In this document: piece after piece, positions 40,684 through 50,613 of the stretch | How positions within the stretch are numbered: position 1 is the first letter of the stretch | Layout of the letters: each line of letters starts with the position of its first letter | Assembly: GCA_030066855.1 (NCBI GenBank) | Contig: JASJAU010000006.1 | Span: 1-64,000, forward strand | Length of the DNA stretch: 64,000 nucleotides | Reading direction: 5' to 3' | From: Paracoccaceae bacterium | Lineage (GTDB): Bacteria; Pseudomonadota; Alphaproteobacteria; Rhodobacterales; Rhodobacteraceae | The notes under the pieces: model-generated | Told to the model about the DNA's origin: nothing | What the model saw: only the letters and a program-made list of their open reading frames with translations | Databases searched by the model: none | Program-made: the position numbers and the translations under genes

Positions 40684-41946
40684 GTGGGTATGACGACCAA
40701 CGCGGCAGCAGTGCAGGACGAACCGGCGCCTCTTACGGCGTGCACGATCAGCCGGGACGTTCAGAACTTCGATCTTCTGATCGAGGACATGGAGGCCGAG
40801 TGCGGCGAAGGTTGGGGCGATCTGTCATTCGACGACGCGGCGCTCTTTCTCAAGCAAGAGGATTCCGAGACGCTTGAGTTCGTGGCGCTCGCCATCGACC
40901 AGGAAGACGAGGAGATCATCGACACGCTCGCCGATCTCGTGAAATCGGCCCGCGACCAGGATATCCGCGTTCTGGTCATCGCCGAGGAAGTCAGCCCCAT
41001 CGCGCTGCACAAGCTTTTGAAAGTCGGCGCCGACGAATTCGTCCCCTACCCGCTTCCCGACGGCGCCCTGCACGACGCGATCGAACGGATGCGCCGCGCC
41101 GCGCTTCGCCAGGACAATGGCGAGCTGCCGGACGAGATGCGCACGAAGCTCAAGGCGACCGGAGACCGGAACGGCATTGTTCTGGGCGTTCAGGGTTTTG
41201 CGGGCGGAACTGGCTCGACGACCTTCGCGGTCAACCTCGCGTGGGAGCTCGCCAGCCTCGATAACGGCGGAGAGCCGCTGCGAGTCTGCCTGATCGACTT
41301 CGATCTCCAATTCGGCGCGGTCGCGACTTATCTCGACTTGCCCCGCCGCGAAGCGGTCTTCGAGCTCCTGCAAGACACCGGGTCCATGGACAGCGACAGC
41401 TTTATGCAGGCGCTGCTGACCTTCAACGACAAGCTCCACGTCCTGACCGCGCCGAGCGATCTCATACCGCTTGACATCATCGGACAGGAGGACGTCGAAA
41501 AAATCCTCGAAGTCGCTCGCACGAACTTCGACTACGTGGTTATCGACATGCCGCAGTCGGTCGTGATGTGGACCGAGACGATCCTCAACGCGGTCCACGC
41601 CTATTTCGCCATGACCGAGTTGGACATGCGCTCCGCCCAGAACACGCTTCGCATGATCCGAGCGTTCAAAGGCGAGGACCTGCCGATCAATAAGGTGCGA
41701 TACGTTCTGAACCGCGCCCCCAAATTCACCGACCTCACCGGCAAGAGCCGGGTCAAGCGAATGGCGGAGAGCCTGGACATCAAAATCGAGGTCTTGATGC
41801 CGGACGGCGGCAAGCAGGTGGTCCAGTCGAATGACCACGGCGTGCCGCTCTCCGAAGTCGCGTCGAAAAACCCGCTTCGCAAGGAAATCGAGAAACTGGC
41901 GGAGTCAGTTCACGAATCGAACGTCGCAGTCGCAGAAGGCGCCTGA
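40684..41946 (+). CDS. cpaE: Tad pilus localisation ATPase CpaE/TadZ
   Basis: Receiver-like N-terminus; GVQGFAGGTGSTTFAVNLAWELA deviant Walker; FDYVVIDMPQS. Confidence 0.93.
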   Translation: MGMTTNAAAVQDEPAPLTACTISRDVQNFDLLIEDMEAECGEGWGDLSFDDAALFLKQEDSETLEFVALAIDQEDEEIIDTLADLVKSARDQDIRVLVIAEEVSPIALHKLLKVGADEFVPYPLPDGALHDAIERMRRAALRQDNGELPDEMRTKLKATGDRNGIVLGVQGFAGGTGSTTFAVNLAWELASLDNGGEPLRVCLIDFDLQFGAVATYLDLPRREAVFELLQDTGSMDSDSFMQALLTFNDKLHVLTAPSDLIPLDIIGQEDVEKILEVARTNFDYVVIDMPQSVVMWTETILNAVHAYFAMTELDMRSAQNTLRMIRAFKGEDLPINKVRYVLNRAPKFTDLTGKSRVKRMAESLDIKIEVLMPDGGKQVVQSNDHGVPLSEVASKNPLRKEIEKLAESVHESNVAVAEGA

Positions 41947-41965
41947 GTGAAGAAGGATTAGTCCA

Positions 41966-43450
41966 TTGTTTTCGAAATACAAAAAGACTGACGGAACAAG
42001 CGGCGGACAGGGCTCGCCCGAGCTGAAAAGCATCCCCGGCGGCTCGGTGGGCCGGGCGACCTCGAAGCCTTCCCCGACGCCCGATCTCCCGGCAACTCAG
42101 ACGCAAGACGTCGTGACGCGGCGGCGCCAGTCGAAGCCGGACGCGCAGCCCAAGCCTGTCGACAAGGAGCGCAAACGCAAGGAGCGCTTGGGCGAGATCA
42201 AGCTCGAGCTCCACAAACGGCTTCTCGACAACCTGAACCTCTCGGCTCTTGAGACCGCGACGGAAAACGATCTCCGGGCCGAGATCGTCGCCATCTCGGG
42301 CGAGGCGCTCGACGAAATGGGCGTCGTCCTGAACCGGGAAGAGCGGCAGACCCTTAACCAGGACCTCTATGACGAGGTGACGGGCCTCGGCCCGCTGGAG
42401 CCGCTTCTCAAGGACGACACGGTTAACGATATTCTCGTCAACGGCCCACAGCAGGTCTTCGTCGAACGCGCGGGCAAGCTCGAGCTGACCGACACGACCT
42501 TCAAGGACGAAAAGCACCTACTTCGGATCATCGACAAGATCGTATCGGCGGTGGGCCGGCGCGTCGATGAATCGAACCCGTATGTCGACGCCCGTCTCGC
42601 CGACGGCTCGCGTTTCAACGCGATGGTTCCGCCGATCGCGGTGGACGGCTCGCTCGTCTCGATCCGTAAGTTCAAGAAGGAAAAATTGTCTGTCGACGAC
42701 CTGGTGAACTTTGGCGCCTTCACCGAAGAGATGGCTGCGTATCTGCAAGCCGCTGTTGCAACCCGCCTCAACGTGATCGTCTCCGGCGGCACCGGCTCTG
42801 GTAAGACGACAACGCTCAACGCGCTCTCGTCCTTCATCGACAACGACGAGCGCATCCTGACGATCGAGGATACGGCGGAACTTCAGCTTCAGCAGATCCA
42901 TGTGGGCCGGATGGAAAGCCGTCCGCCGAACGTCGAAGGCAAAGGCGCGGTCAGCCAGCGCGACTGTCTCAGGAACGCGCTCCGGATGCGTCCCGACCGC
43001 ATCATCGTCGGCGAGACGCGGGGCGAAGAAGTCATCGACATGCTCCAGGCCATGAACACCGGCCACGACGGTTCGATGACCACGATCCACGCCAACTCGG
43101 CGCGCGACGCGGTCTCCCGTCTCGAGAACATGATCTCGATGGCGGGGATCGAAATGCCGATCAAGGCGACGCGCTCCCAGATCTCGTCGGCTGTGAACCT
43201 GATCGTGCAGGCCTCCCGCCTGCAGGACGGCTCGCGCCGCATGGTCTCGATCACCGAGGTAACGGGCATGGAAGGCGAGGTCATCTCGATGCAGGAGGTC
43301 TTCCGCTACCAGCGTGTCGGCCTTACCCCGGACAACAAGATCATCGGCCATTTCACGGCCACTGGCGTACGTTCCAACTTCTCCGAGCGCTTCCGCATGT
43401 GGGGTTACGATCTGCCGTCCAACATCTTTGAACCCTTTGCGGCGGAGTAA
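41966..43450 (+). CDS. cpaF: Tad secretion ATPase CpaF/TadA
   Basis: [21 protein letters not shown] Walker [65 protein letters not shown]. Confidence 0.97.
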   Translation: MFSKYKKTDGTSGGQGSPELKSIPGGSVGRATSKPSPTPDLPATQTQDVVTRRRQSKPDAQPKPVDKERKRKERLGEIKLELHKRLLDNLNLSALETATENDLRAEIVAISGEALDEMGVVLNREERQTLNQDLYDEVTGLGPLEPLLKDDTVNDILVNGPQQVFVERAGKLELTDTTFKDEKHLLRIIDKIVSAVGRRVDESNPYVDARLADGSRFNAMVPPIAVDGSLVSIRKFKKEKLSVDDLVNFGAFTEEMAAYLQAAVATRLNVIVSGGTGSGKTTTLNALSSFIDNDERILTIEDTAELQLQQIHVGRMESRPPNVEGKGAVSQRDCLRNALRMRPDRIIVGETRGEEVIDMLQAMNTGHDGSMTTIHANSARDAVSRLENMISMAGIEMPIKATRSQISSAVNLIVQASRLQDGSRRMVSITEVTGMEGEVISMQEVFRYQRVGLTPDNKIIGHFTATGVRSNFSERFRMWGYDLPSNIFEPFAAE

Positions 43451-43456
43451 CCAGTT

Positions 43457-44425
43457 ATGATGATCTCTGCGGAACCGCTGATCTACGGCCTGATCTTCAT
43501 CGCCGTGCTCGCCCTGGTCCAGGGCATCTACCTGACCGTTTTCGGCAAATCGATCAACCTGAACAGCCGCGTCAACCGCCGCCTCGAGATGCTCGAAAAG
43601 GGCGCGGGACGCGAGCAGGTGCTGGAACAGCTCCGAAAGGAGATGTCGCAGCACATGAAGTCGCGGTCTATTCCGCTCTACGCGATCCTGGCCGACAAAG
43701 CGCAGAAGGCGAATATCGCCTTCAGCCCCACCCAGCTTGTGATGCTGATGGTCATTCTGACCGTCGTCGCCTTCTTTCTGCTGACATTCGGCACCGCCGC
43801 CTCCTTCCCCATCCGCGCCGTGGTTTCTGTGATGATGGGCGTGGGCGCCGTTTTTGTCTGGGTCAACAACACCGCCAAAAAGCGTCTCGCCATGATCGAG
43901 GAGCAGCTGCCGGATGCGGTCGAGCTGATGGTGCGAAGCCTCCGCGTCGGCCACCCGTTCTCGTCGGCGCTTCAAATCGTCGCCAAGGAAGTGCCCGATC
44001 CGCTCGGCTCGGAGATGGGCGTGATCTCGGACGAAGCCGCCTACGGCCGCGACGTTGGAGAGGCGCTCAAGCATATGGCCGAACGCATGGACATGCAGGA
44101 CCTCCGCTTCCTCGCGGTCGCGGTGACGATCCAGCAAACGTCAGGCGGCAACCTCGCCGAAATCCTCGACGGCCTCGCCAAAGTCGTCCGCGCCCGTTTC
44201 AAACTGTTCCGACGGGTCAAGGCGATCACGGCGGAAGCGAAATGGTCGGGCATGTTCCTCAGCGTCTTCCCGCTGGTGGCGCTCGTCATGATCAACGTGC
44301 TCCAGCCCAACTACTACGATGACGTCAAAGACACCGCCGCCTTCATCCCGGCGTGCCTTGTCGTCGCCGGCTTTCTCGTCGCCAACATCTTCGTGATGAA
44401 GGCCCTCGTGAACATCAAGGTGTGA
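43457..44425 (+). CDS. tadB: Tad inner membrane protein TadB
   Basis: EEQLPDAVELMVRSLRVGHPFSSALQIVAKEVPDPLGSE (T2SSF). Confidence 0.95.
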   Translation: MMISAEPLIYGLIFIAVLALVQGIYLTVFGKSINLNSRVNRRLEMLEKGAGREQVLEQLRKEMSQHMKSRSIPLYAILADKAQKANIAFSPTQLVMLMVILTVVAFFLLTFGTAASFPIRAVVSVMMGVGAVFVWVNNTAKKRLAMIEEQLPDAVELMVRSLRVGHPFSSALQIVAKEVPDPLGSEMGVISDEAAYGRDVGEALKHMAERMDMQDLRFLAVAVTIQQTSGGNLAEILDGLAKVVRARFKLFRRVKAITAEAKWSGMFLSVFPLVALVMINVLQPNYYDDVKDTAAFIPACLVVAGFLVANIFVMKALVNIKV

Positions 44426-44430
44426 CCCCC

Positions 44431-45444
44431 ATGGACCAGTTGATGGCATATCTGGATCAGGCGAACGCCATTCTCACCGAAAACTTCGGAGAGCTTGGCC
44501 CGCTGCTGATCATCGGCGTCTTGGGGATGTTCCTCATTCTTCTGACGCTACCGATCCTTCTCAGGAAAGAGAAAGATCCACTGGACCGCATCCGCGAGGC
44601 GGCGCGGGAAGTTGAGACCACCGACAAGGACGGAAAGAAGAAAGCCGGTCTGCGGCGCGGCAATGGCCGCAAGGACAAGCTGTCGAAGTACTCCAACTTC
44701 CTCGAGCCACAGAACGAGGAGGAGTATTCCGCCGTCCGCCTGAAGCTCCTCCAGGCCGGCTATCAGTCGAAAGACGCCGTTCGCACCTACCACTTCCTGC
44801 AGTTCGCGCTTGGCATCCTGTTCCTGGTGATCGGCGTAATATACGCGATCTACAGCAGCGCGACAGGTGAGCCGACGACGCAAAACCTGGTCCTGTCGAT
44901 CCTGATCCCTGGTGCCGTTGGCTATATGCTGCCCAAATACTGGGTCACCAAGCGTCAGCAGTCGCGGCAGGAGGAGATTACCAACGGCTTCCCCGACTCG
45001 CTCGACATGATGCTGGTCTGCGTTGAAGCCGGCCAGTCGCTCGACCAGGCGATCATCCGCGTCAGCAAGGAAATCAAGGCAGGCTACCCATCGCTCGCCC
45101 ATGAGTTCGAAATCGTCTCGCACGAGATCAAGGCCGGCAAGGACAAGGTCGCGGTTCTCCGCGATATGGCAGAGCGCGCGGGCGTTCCCGACGTCGCCAG
45201 CTTCGTGACGGTGCTCATTCAGTCGGCGAGCTTCGGCACCTCGATCGCCGAGGCGCTTCGAGTCTATGCAGGCGAGATGCGCGACAAACGGGTCATGCGG
45301 GCAGAAGAAAAGGCAAACACCTTGCCGACCAAGATGACCCTTGCCACTATGATGCTCACGGTGCCTCCGCTCCTGATCATTCTGATCGGACCTTCGGTCT
45401 ACGGTATCGTTCAAACGCTGAGCAACTCGCAGATGAGCTTCTGA
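44431..45444 (+). CDS. tadC: Tad inner membrane protein TadC
   Basis: NGFPDSLDMMLVCVEAGQSLDQAIIRVSKEI; RAEEKANTLPTKMTLATMMLTVPPLLIILIGPS. Confidence 0.95.
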   Translation: MDQLMAYLDQANAILTENFGELGPLLIIGVLGMFLILLTLPILLRKEKDPLDRIREAAREVETTDKDGKKKAGLRRGNGRKDKLSKYSNFLEPQNEEEYSAVRLKLLQAGYQSKDAVRTYHFLQFALGILFLVIGVIYAIYSSATGEPTTQNLVLSILIPGAVGYMLPKYWVTKRQQSRQEEITNGFPDSLDMMLVCVEAGQSLDQAIIRVSKEIKAGYPSLAHEFEIVSHEIKAGKDKVAVLRDMAERAGVPDVASFVTVLIQSASFGTSIAEALRVYAGEMRDKRVMRAEEKANTLPTKMTLATMMLTVPPLLIILIGPSVYGIVQTLSNSQMSF

Positions 45445-45451
45445 AGGCTGA

Positions 45452-46030
45452 ATGACCGCAAAAACGCCGCGCCTCGTTCTGGCGCTCCTGGCACTGGCCG
45501 CCTGTGACGCCACGGGCGGCCTTCGCCAATCCGAAGACAGCCCTTTCGCGCCACCCGCGGGCGTCGGCCCGACCGAGGAGGCGGTCGACGGGTTAACGGT
45601 CGGACATCGCCTGATGGCGGCGGGCGAGTACGAGCTGGCGCTCAAGGCCTATCTACGCGCGGCCTCCGAGCAAGGCGTCAACGTCGACGTCCTTTCCGCG
45701 ATCGGCTCCGCCAACCTTCAGCTCGGGCGCCTCGGGCAGGCCGAGCAGATCCTCCGCCGCGCGACCGAGTTCGACGAGACCTTCCCCCCGGCCTGGAACA
45801 ATCTCGGCGTCGTTCTCATGGAAAAGGGCGATTATGGCGAGGCGAGCCGGGTCTTCCGCCTGGCCTTCGCGCTCGACAGCGGCCAAAGCGCGGAAATCCG
45901 CGATAATCTCCGTTTGGCGCTCGCAAAACTTGAAAATCCCGCGTATTCTTCGCTCGAGAATGAATTCCGTCTGGTCAGGCGAGGTCCGGGCTTTTACCGG
46001 ATCCTGTCGACAGGAGAGACCCGAGAATAG
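45452..46030 (+). CDS. tadD: TPR lipoprotein TadD-like
   Basis: LALLALAACDA lipobox; TPR helices including NLGVVLMEKGDYGEASRVFRLAFALD. Confidence 0.85.
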   Translation: MTAKTPRLVLALLALAACDATGGLRQSEDSPFAPPAGVGPTEEAVDGLTVGHRLMAAGEYELALKAYLRAASEQGVNVDVLSAIGSANLQLGRLGQAEQILRRATEFDETFPPAWNNLGVVLMEKGDYGEASRVFRLAFALDSGQSAEIRDNLRLALAKLENPAYSSLENEFRLVRRGPGFYRILSTGETRE

Positions 46031-46071
46031 GGCCGCCGGACGGGCCACGAGCAGCGAGAGGGCCGAGCCAA

Positions 46072-46932
46072 ATGCGCCGAGTTACCTTATTCACCGCCTG
46101 CCTGGGCAGCGCGGCAATTCTTGCGGCCTGCGAGCAGGGCGTGAACGACGCCGATGTGGAGCAGGCGTTGAAAGACGTCAACGTCATCGACGAGTCCAAT
46201 CTGAACGACGTGATGCTGACCGTCGCCGATCCAAATGAGGCTGTGACCTATTTTGAACGCACGCTGGCGGCGAATCCTGACCGGCTCGACCTCAAGCGCG
46301 GCCTTGCCGTGTCGCTGGTTCGCGCGGGCAAGGCTACGGCAGCAGCCGCGGCCTGGCGCGACGTGCTTCAGTCGCCGGAGTCAACGAACGAGGACCGCGT
46401 CGAATATGCGGACGCGCTGATCCGCTCGAACCAATGGGACGTGGCCGAAGCTGAGCTCGACAAGATCCCTCCGACGCACGAGACGTTCAAGCGCTACCGG
46501 CTCGAGGCCATGGTGGCCGACAGCAACAAGGAATGGACCAAGGCCGACAGCTTCTACGAGATCGCTGTCGGTCTGACGACCACGCCCTCCGGCACGCTGA
46601 ACAACTGGGGTTACTCCAAGCTGACGCGCGGCGATTTCGCAGCCGCCGAGCGGCTCTTCGGCGAAGCGCTGACCTACGACGCGACACTGTTCACCGCTAA
46701 GAACAACCTCGTTCTGGCCCGCGCCGCGCAGCGGAAATACGACATGCCGGTTGTGCAGATGACTCAGATCGAGCGCGCCCAGCTGATCTACACAGCCGCC
46801 CTTTCGGCGATCAAACAGGGTGACGTGAACACGGGAAAAAGCCTTTTGGAAGAGGCGATTAGCACGCATCCGCAATACTTCGACGCGGCCGTGCGCAGCC
46901 TGGAAGCGCTTGAGAACGACCGCGCGGGCTGA
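46072..46932 (+). CDS. TPR lipoprotein, second in the Tad locus
   Basis: GSAAILAACEQ lipobox; NNWGYSKLTRGDFAAAERLFGEALTYDATLFTAKNNLVLA. Confidence 0.85.
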   Translation: MRRVTLFTACLGSAAILAACEQGVNDADVEQALKDVNVIDESNLNDVMLTVADPNEAVTYFERTLAANPDRLDLKRGLAVSLVRAGKATAAAAAWRDVLQSPESTNEDRVEYADALIRSNQWDVAEAELDKIPPTHETFKRYRLEAMVADSNKEWTKADSFYEIAVGLTTTPSGTLNNWGYSKLTRGDFAAAERLFGEALTYDATLFTAKNNLVLARAAQRKYDMPVVQMTQIERAQLIYTAALSAIKQGDVNTGKSLLEEAISTHPQYFDAAVRSLEALENDRAG

Positions 46933-46944
46933 CGGGGACGAGAC

Positions 46945-47436
46945 ATGCTCGCGATTGATCCGGCCACAGCACTGTGGTTCATTCCTTTCGTTCTGCCGCT
47001 CGTGATCTGGGTATCCTGGAGTGATATGGCGAGCATGAAGATCCCGAACAAGGCGGTGCTCGCGACACTGGCCGTCTTCGCGGTCGTCGGCCTCGCCGCT
47101 CTGCCCTTCACAGATTACCTCTGGCGCTGGGCCCATTTCGCCGTCGTGATCTTCGTCGGGTTTCTTCTCAGCACGGGCGGCCTCGTCGGCGCCGGTGACG
47201 CGAAGTACGCGGCGGCTATGGCGCCTTTTATCGCGCTTTCTGACTGGTTCGCCTTCATGATCCTGCTGACGGCGGTCATTCTTGCCGCATTCGTGCTCCA
47301 TCGCGCGACCAAAGCGAGCCCTATGAGGGCGCGCTTTGAGAACTGGGAAAGCTGGACACGGAAGGAATTTCCGATGGGTATGGCGCTGGCTCCCGCGCTC
47401 TTGTTCTATCTGATCCTCGGCGCTCTGGGCGTTTAG
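46945..47436 (+). CDS. cpaA: Type IV prepilin peptidase CpaA/TadV
   Basis: SWSDMASMKIPN and GAGDAKYAAAM (GxGD aspartic protease motifs). Confidence 0.93.
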   Translation: MLAIDPATALWFIPFVLPLVIWVSWSDMASMKIPNKAVLATLAVFAVVGLAALPFTDYLWRWAHFAVVIFVGFLLSTGGLVGAGDAKYAAAMAPFIALSDWFAFMILLTAVILAAFVLHRATKASPMRARFENWESWTRKEFPMGMALAPALLFYLILGALGV

Positions 47437-49040
47437 CGGACCTCGAACAGCGTGAGCACGTCGTTGTCGTCGACAAGGCGGACGTCCAAAACGGCGGCCG
47501 CCAGCTCCTCAAGTGCGACTTTCCGGTACAAGGGCGACACGGCGCACTTCGGTATGACCACGTAGTCCGCCGCTTCAAAGGCCTCCTGTCCGCCATAGTA
47601 CCAGGGCGCGCCGTTTTCGACCGGCGCGAATGGACCGAACAGCCATGCGACGCTCAGGATGTCCGCAGTGAAAACCGTGGAGCCTTCCGCGACCCCAAGC
47701 GATTGCAGGCGATCGCTCATCTCCAGTTGTTGCGCGCGCAACCCGGCGGCCAGCAAGCATTCACCGTACTCGATGCCTTGAAACTCTATCTGGGCCGCCT
47801 CCTGCTCGAGCGTAGCGTGATGCGCCCAATCCTCGCTCACATCACCCAGCGGGAGGGTTGCGTTCAGCGTTTCCGCGCGTCTCTTTGAAACGAAGACATC
47901 CTGGTGATCGGGCCACGCAGGCAGCATCTCTACGTAATTCTCCCGGTCGAATGCGGCGTGGTCCAGCGTGGACATCAAGAAGTTCGCCCAGACCGGAAGA
48001 AAGAGGCCGACGCACATCGCAGCCACGACATTCATGCTCGTGCGGAGATCGGCAGCCAGAAACAGCACTTGACCGGCTTCCGGACGGAGGGCGAGCAGGA
48101 GCACGGCGAGGAACATCAGCCACACAGGGTCCGTCCCGAAGTTCTGGAATGCGATATACGCCAACCCCGGCACGAGAATGAGCCAAAGCAGACCGAGCCC
48201 GTCATGGCCCGTCCGGCGAATCAACATCGCAGACAAGCAGGCAAGCACCGTTGCGCCGATGCCGCCGCTGCCGGCAAGAAGTTCGGTGTAGGGCACGCCG
48301 GCATTAGGTCGCGTTTCCGAGCGGGAGACCTCGATCAAAGAGCCGACATACTCAAGCCAGAACGCCGGCCCGAATACGATCGCGAAGGCCAGGATCGCCG
48401 CGACGCCTGCCATCATCGCTGCCGCCAGCGCCGCGACATCGCGCCGGATCAGCAGCGCCACGCAGGCGGCGGGCACGAGGAACACGAAATAGGTCGCTTT
48501 CGTCAGCAGTAGAAACGCGCCCAGAATACCCAGCAGCGCGCCATCCAACCAGGGTTGCTGACGCGCCATCGGCGGCAGCATCGCGATCAGCAAAAGCGTG
48601 AAGCCCGCGGCCCAGCACCAGCGGTTGTAATGCATGCCCATCGAGACGCTTCCATCCGCTTCGCCGGGAGTTAAGGCGATCAAGAGGCTCATGCAGGCGA
48701 ACATGAAAAGCGCGGCCGGCCCTCTCTCGAGCCGGGTCACGCCCGCATAGATCACGAAGGGCAGCAGCGCGGCCGCGACGGCGAACTGACCCCATAGAAT
48801 GGCGTTACCCACGCCGAACCCCTGCGCCATGAACGCCGTTGTCGGATAGAAGGCGAAGAAGCCCAAAGGGGTGAAGAAATCGAGATGGATGACCTTGCCC
48901 GCATGCAGTCGGAGCAGAATATCCATCATGTGGTAGCCGTCGCCCTCGAATTCATCGAGAAACAACGCCCCTTTCCAATAGGCGAGCGCCCCGTAAAGGG
49001 CGAGCATCGCGATCGGAATGATTGTTTCGAACCTGCTCAT
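47433..49040 (-). CDS. Polytopic membrane protein, possible GT-C type glycosyltransferase-like
   Basis: About ten hydrophobic segments; early DEFEGDGYH acidic motif in the first loop. Confidence 0.65.
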   Translation of the reverse strand: MSRFETIIPIAMLALYGALAYWKGALFLDEFEGDGYHMMDILLRLHAGKVIHLDFFTPLGFFAFYPTTAFMAQGFGVGNAILWGQFAVAAALLPFVIYAGVTRLERGPAALFMFACMSLLIALTPGEADGSVSMGMHYNRWCWAAGFTLLLIAMLPPMARQQPWLDGALLGILGAFLLLTKATYFVFLVPAACVALLIRRDVAALAAAMMAGVAAILAFAIVFGPAFWLEYVGSLIEVSRSETRPNAGVPYTELLAGSGGIGATVLACLSAMLIRRTGHDGLGLLWLILVPGLAYIAFQNFGTDPVWLMFLAVLLLALRPEAGQVLFLAADLRTSMNVVAAMCVGLFLPVWANFLMSTLDHAAFDRENYVEMLPAWPDHQDVFVSKRRAETLNATLPLGDVSEDWAHHATLEQEAAQIEFQGIEYGECLLAAGLRAQQLEMSDRLQSLGVAEGSTVFTADILSVAWLFGPFAPVENGAPWYYGGQEAFEAADYVVIPKCAVSPLYRKVALEELAAAVLDVRLVDDNDVLTLFEVR

Positions 49041-49172
49041 TCTCATCCTTTTTTCATTATTTGGCCACAATAGGCAGGCACCTTCCAACGAGCAAAGGTC
49101 TGGCAGCGCTTATTGTTCAAAATCGGGCAACGGCGGGGCGGGCCTGGACCTATATGAGGCACGTGTAGACCA

Positions 49173-50483
49173 ATGAATATGGAAACGGCGAACGTTATCG
49201 CGCCCCCGGCCCCCCGCTCGCTTTCGGGGATGAAGCTGCCCACGGTGATGATGCGCGACATCCTTTTGAAGACGATGTTCCGCATGAACCTCGACGCGGT
49301 TTCCGATCTGGCCAAGGCGCTCTGCCTGCCCAATCCGGTCACGCAGGAGTTGATCGATATGGCGCGCGAGCAGAAGCTGATCGAGGCGACCGGCACGCTG
49401 CACGCGAACTCGGGCGGCGAGATGGGGTTCCAACTGACCGAGGCGGGCAAGGCCCGCGCGCTCGATGCGTTGGCGCAGTCCGAATACTACGGCGCGATGC
49501 CCGTGCCGCTCGACATTTACCGCGAGCAGGTGCATCGCCAGTCGATCCGCAACATCCAGGTCACCCGCGACCAGCTGACCGGAGCGATGGGCCATCTGAT
49601 CCTGCCGAACGAGCTCCTCGACCATCTTGGGCCAGCGGTGTCCGCCGGGCGGTCGATTCTGATGTACGGGCCTCCGGGCAACGGCAAATCGTCGATCTCC
49701 AACGGCATCCGCGACGCGCTTGGCGACAAGATCTACATCCCCCGCGCGATCGAGTATTCCGGCCAGGTGATCACCGTCTATGACCCGATCGTCCATTCGG
49801 CCGCCGAGGTGCTGGAGGACGACCCGAACTCGCTACGCCGTACGTCGAACCGGTTCGACACGCGCTATGTGCTCTGCGACCGCCCGACCGTGATCACCGG
49901 CGGCGAGCTTTCGCTTTCCATGCTGGACCTGGTCTACAACCCGACGGCGCGAACCTATCAGGCGCCCCTGCAGCTCAAGTCGACCGGCGGCGTCTTCATC
50001 GTCGACGACCTTGGCCGTCAGGAAGAACCGCCCCAGGCGCTCGTCAACCGCTGGATCGTTCCGCTGGAAGAAAACAAGGACATTCTGGCCTTCCAGTCGG
50101 GCGAGAAGTTCGAGGTGCCTTTTGACACGCTTGTTATCTTCTCGACCAACTTCCATCCGAACGAGATCTTCGACAAAGCGGCGCTTCGCCGGATCTTCTT
50201 CAAGATCAAGATCGACGGGCCGAACCAAGAGGATTACCTGAAGATCTTCGCGATGGTCGCACGGAAGCGGAAGATGCCGCTGGACGAGGACACGCTCGTC
50301 TACCTGATCAAGAACAAGTACCCGACGATCGACAATATCTACGCGAACTACCAGCCTATCTTCCTGGTCGACCAGATGATCTCGATCTGCGAGTTCGAGG
50401 GCATCCCCTACCAGATGTCGCCAGAGCTGATCGACCGCGCCTGGGCGAACATGTTCGTCAAGGAAGAAAAGATCGTGCACTAA
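49173..50483 (+). CDS. AAA-type ATP-binding protein
   Basis: MYGPPGNGKSSISNGI Walker A; GGVFIVDDLGRQ Walker B-like; conserved-looking N-terminal domain. Confidence 0.88.
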   Translation: MNMETANVIAPPAPRSLSGMKLPTVMMRDILLKTMFRMNLDAVSDLAKALCLPNPVTQELIDMAREQKLIEATGTLHANSGGEMGFQLTEAGKARALDALAQSEYYGAMPVPLDIYREQVHRQSIRNIQVTRDQLTGAMGHLILPNELLDHLGPAVSAGRSILMYGPPGNGKSSISNGIRDALGDKIYIPRAIEYSGQVITVYDPIVHSAAEVLEDDPNSLRRTSNRFDTRYVLCDRPTVITGGELSLSMLDLVYNPTARTYQAPLQLKSTGGVFIVDDLGRQEEPPQALVNRWIVPLEENKDILAFQSGEKFEVPFDTLVIFSTNFHPNEIFDKAALRRIFFKIKIDGPNQEDYLKIFAMVARKRKMPLDEDTLVYLIKNKYPTIDNIYANYQPIFLVDQMISICEFEGIPYQMSPELIDRAWANMFVKEEKIVH

Positions 50484-50571
50484 TCCCGTTTCCGCCGCGC
50501 AGCCCGCGCGGCGACCGGATGGAGGGTTTTGCCCCTCTAATCCTCCCCAGAGTATTTGCCCCAATAGAAAG

Positions 50572-50595
50572 GCCCGGGTTCCCCCGGGCTTTTTT
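50572..50595 (+). terminator. Intrinsic terminator after the AAA ATPase gene
   Basis: GCCCGGG-TTCC-CCCGGGC followed by TTTTTT. Confidence 0.85.
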
Positions 50596-50613
50596 GCGGG
50601 CTAGGTGAAGGGC

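Noticed and set aside
42518-44137. 539-aa minus-strand ORF antisense to cpaF/tadB
   Set aside because: His/Asp/Arg-rich shadow ORF opposite well-recognised cpaF and tadB.
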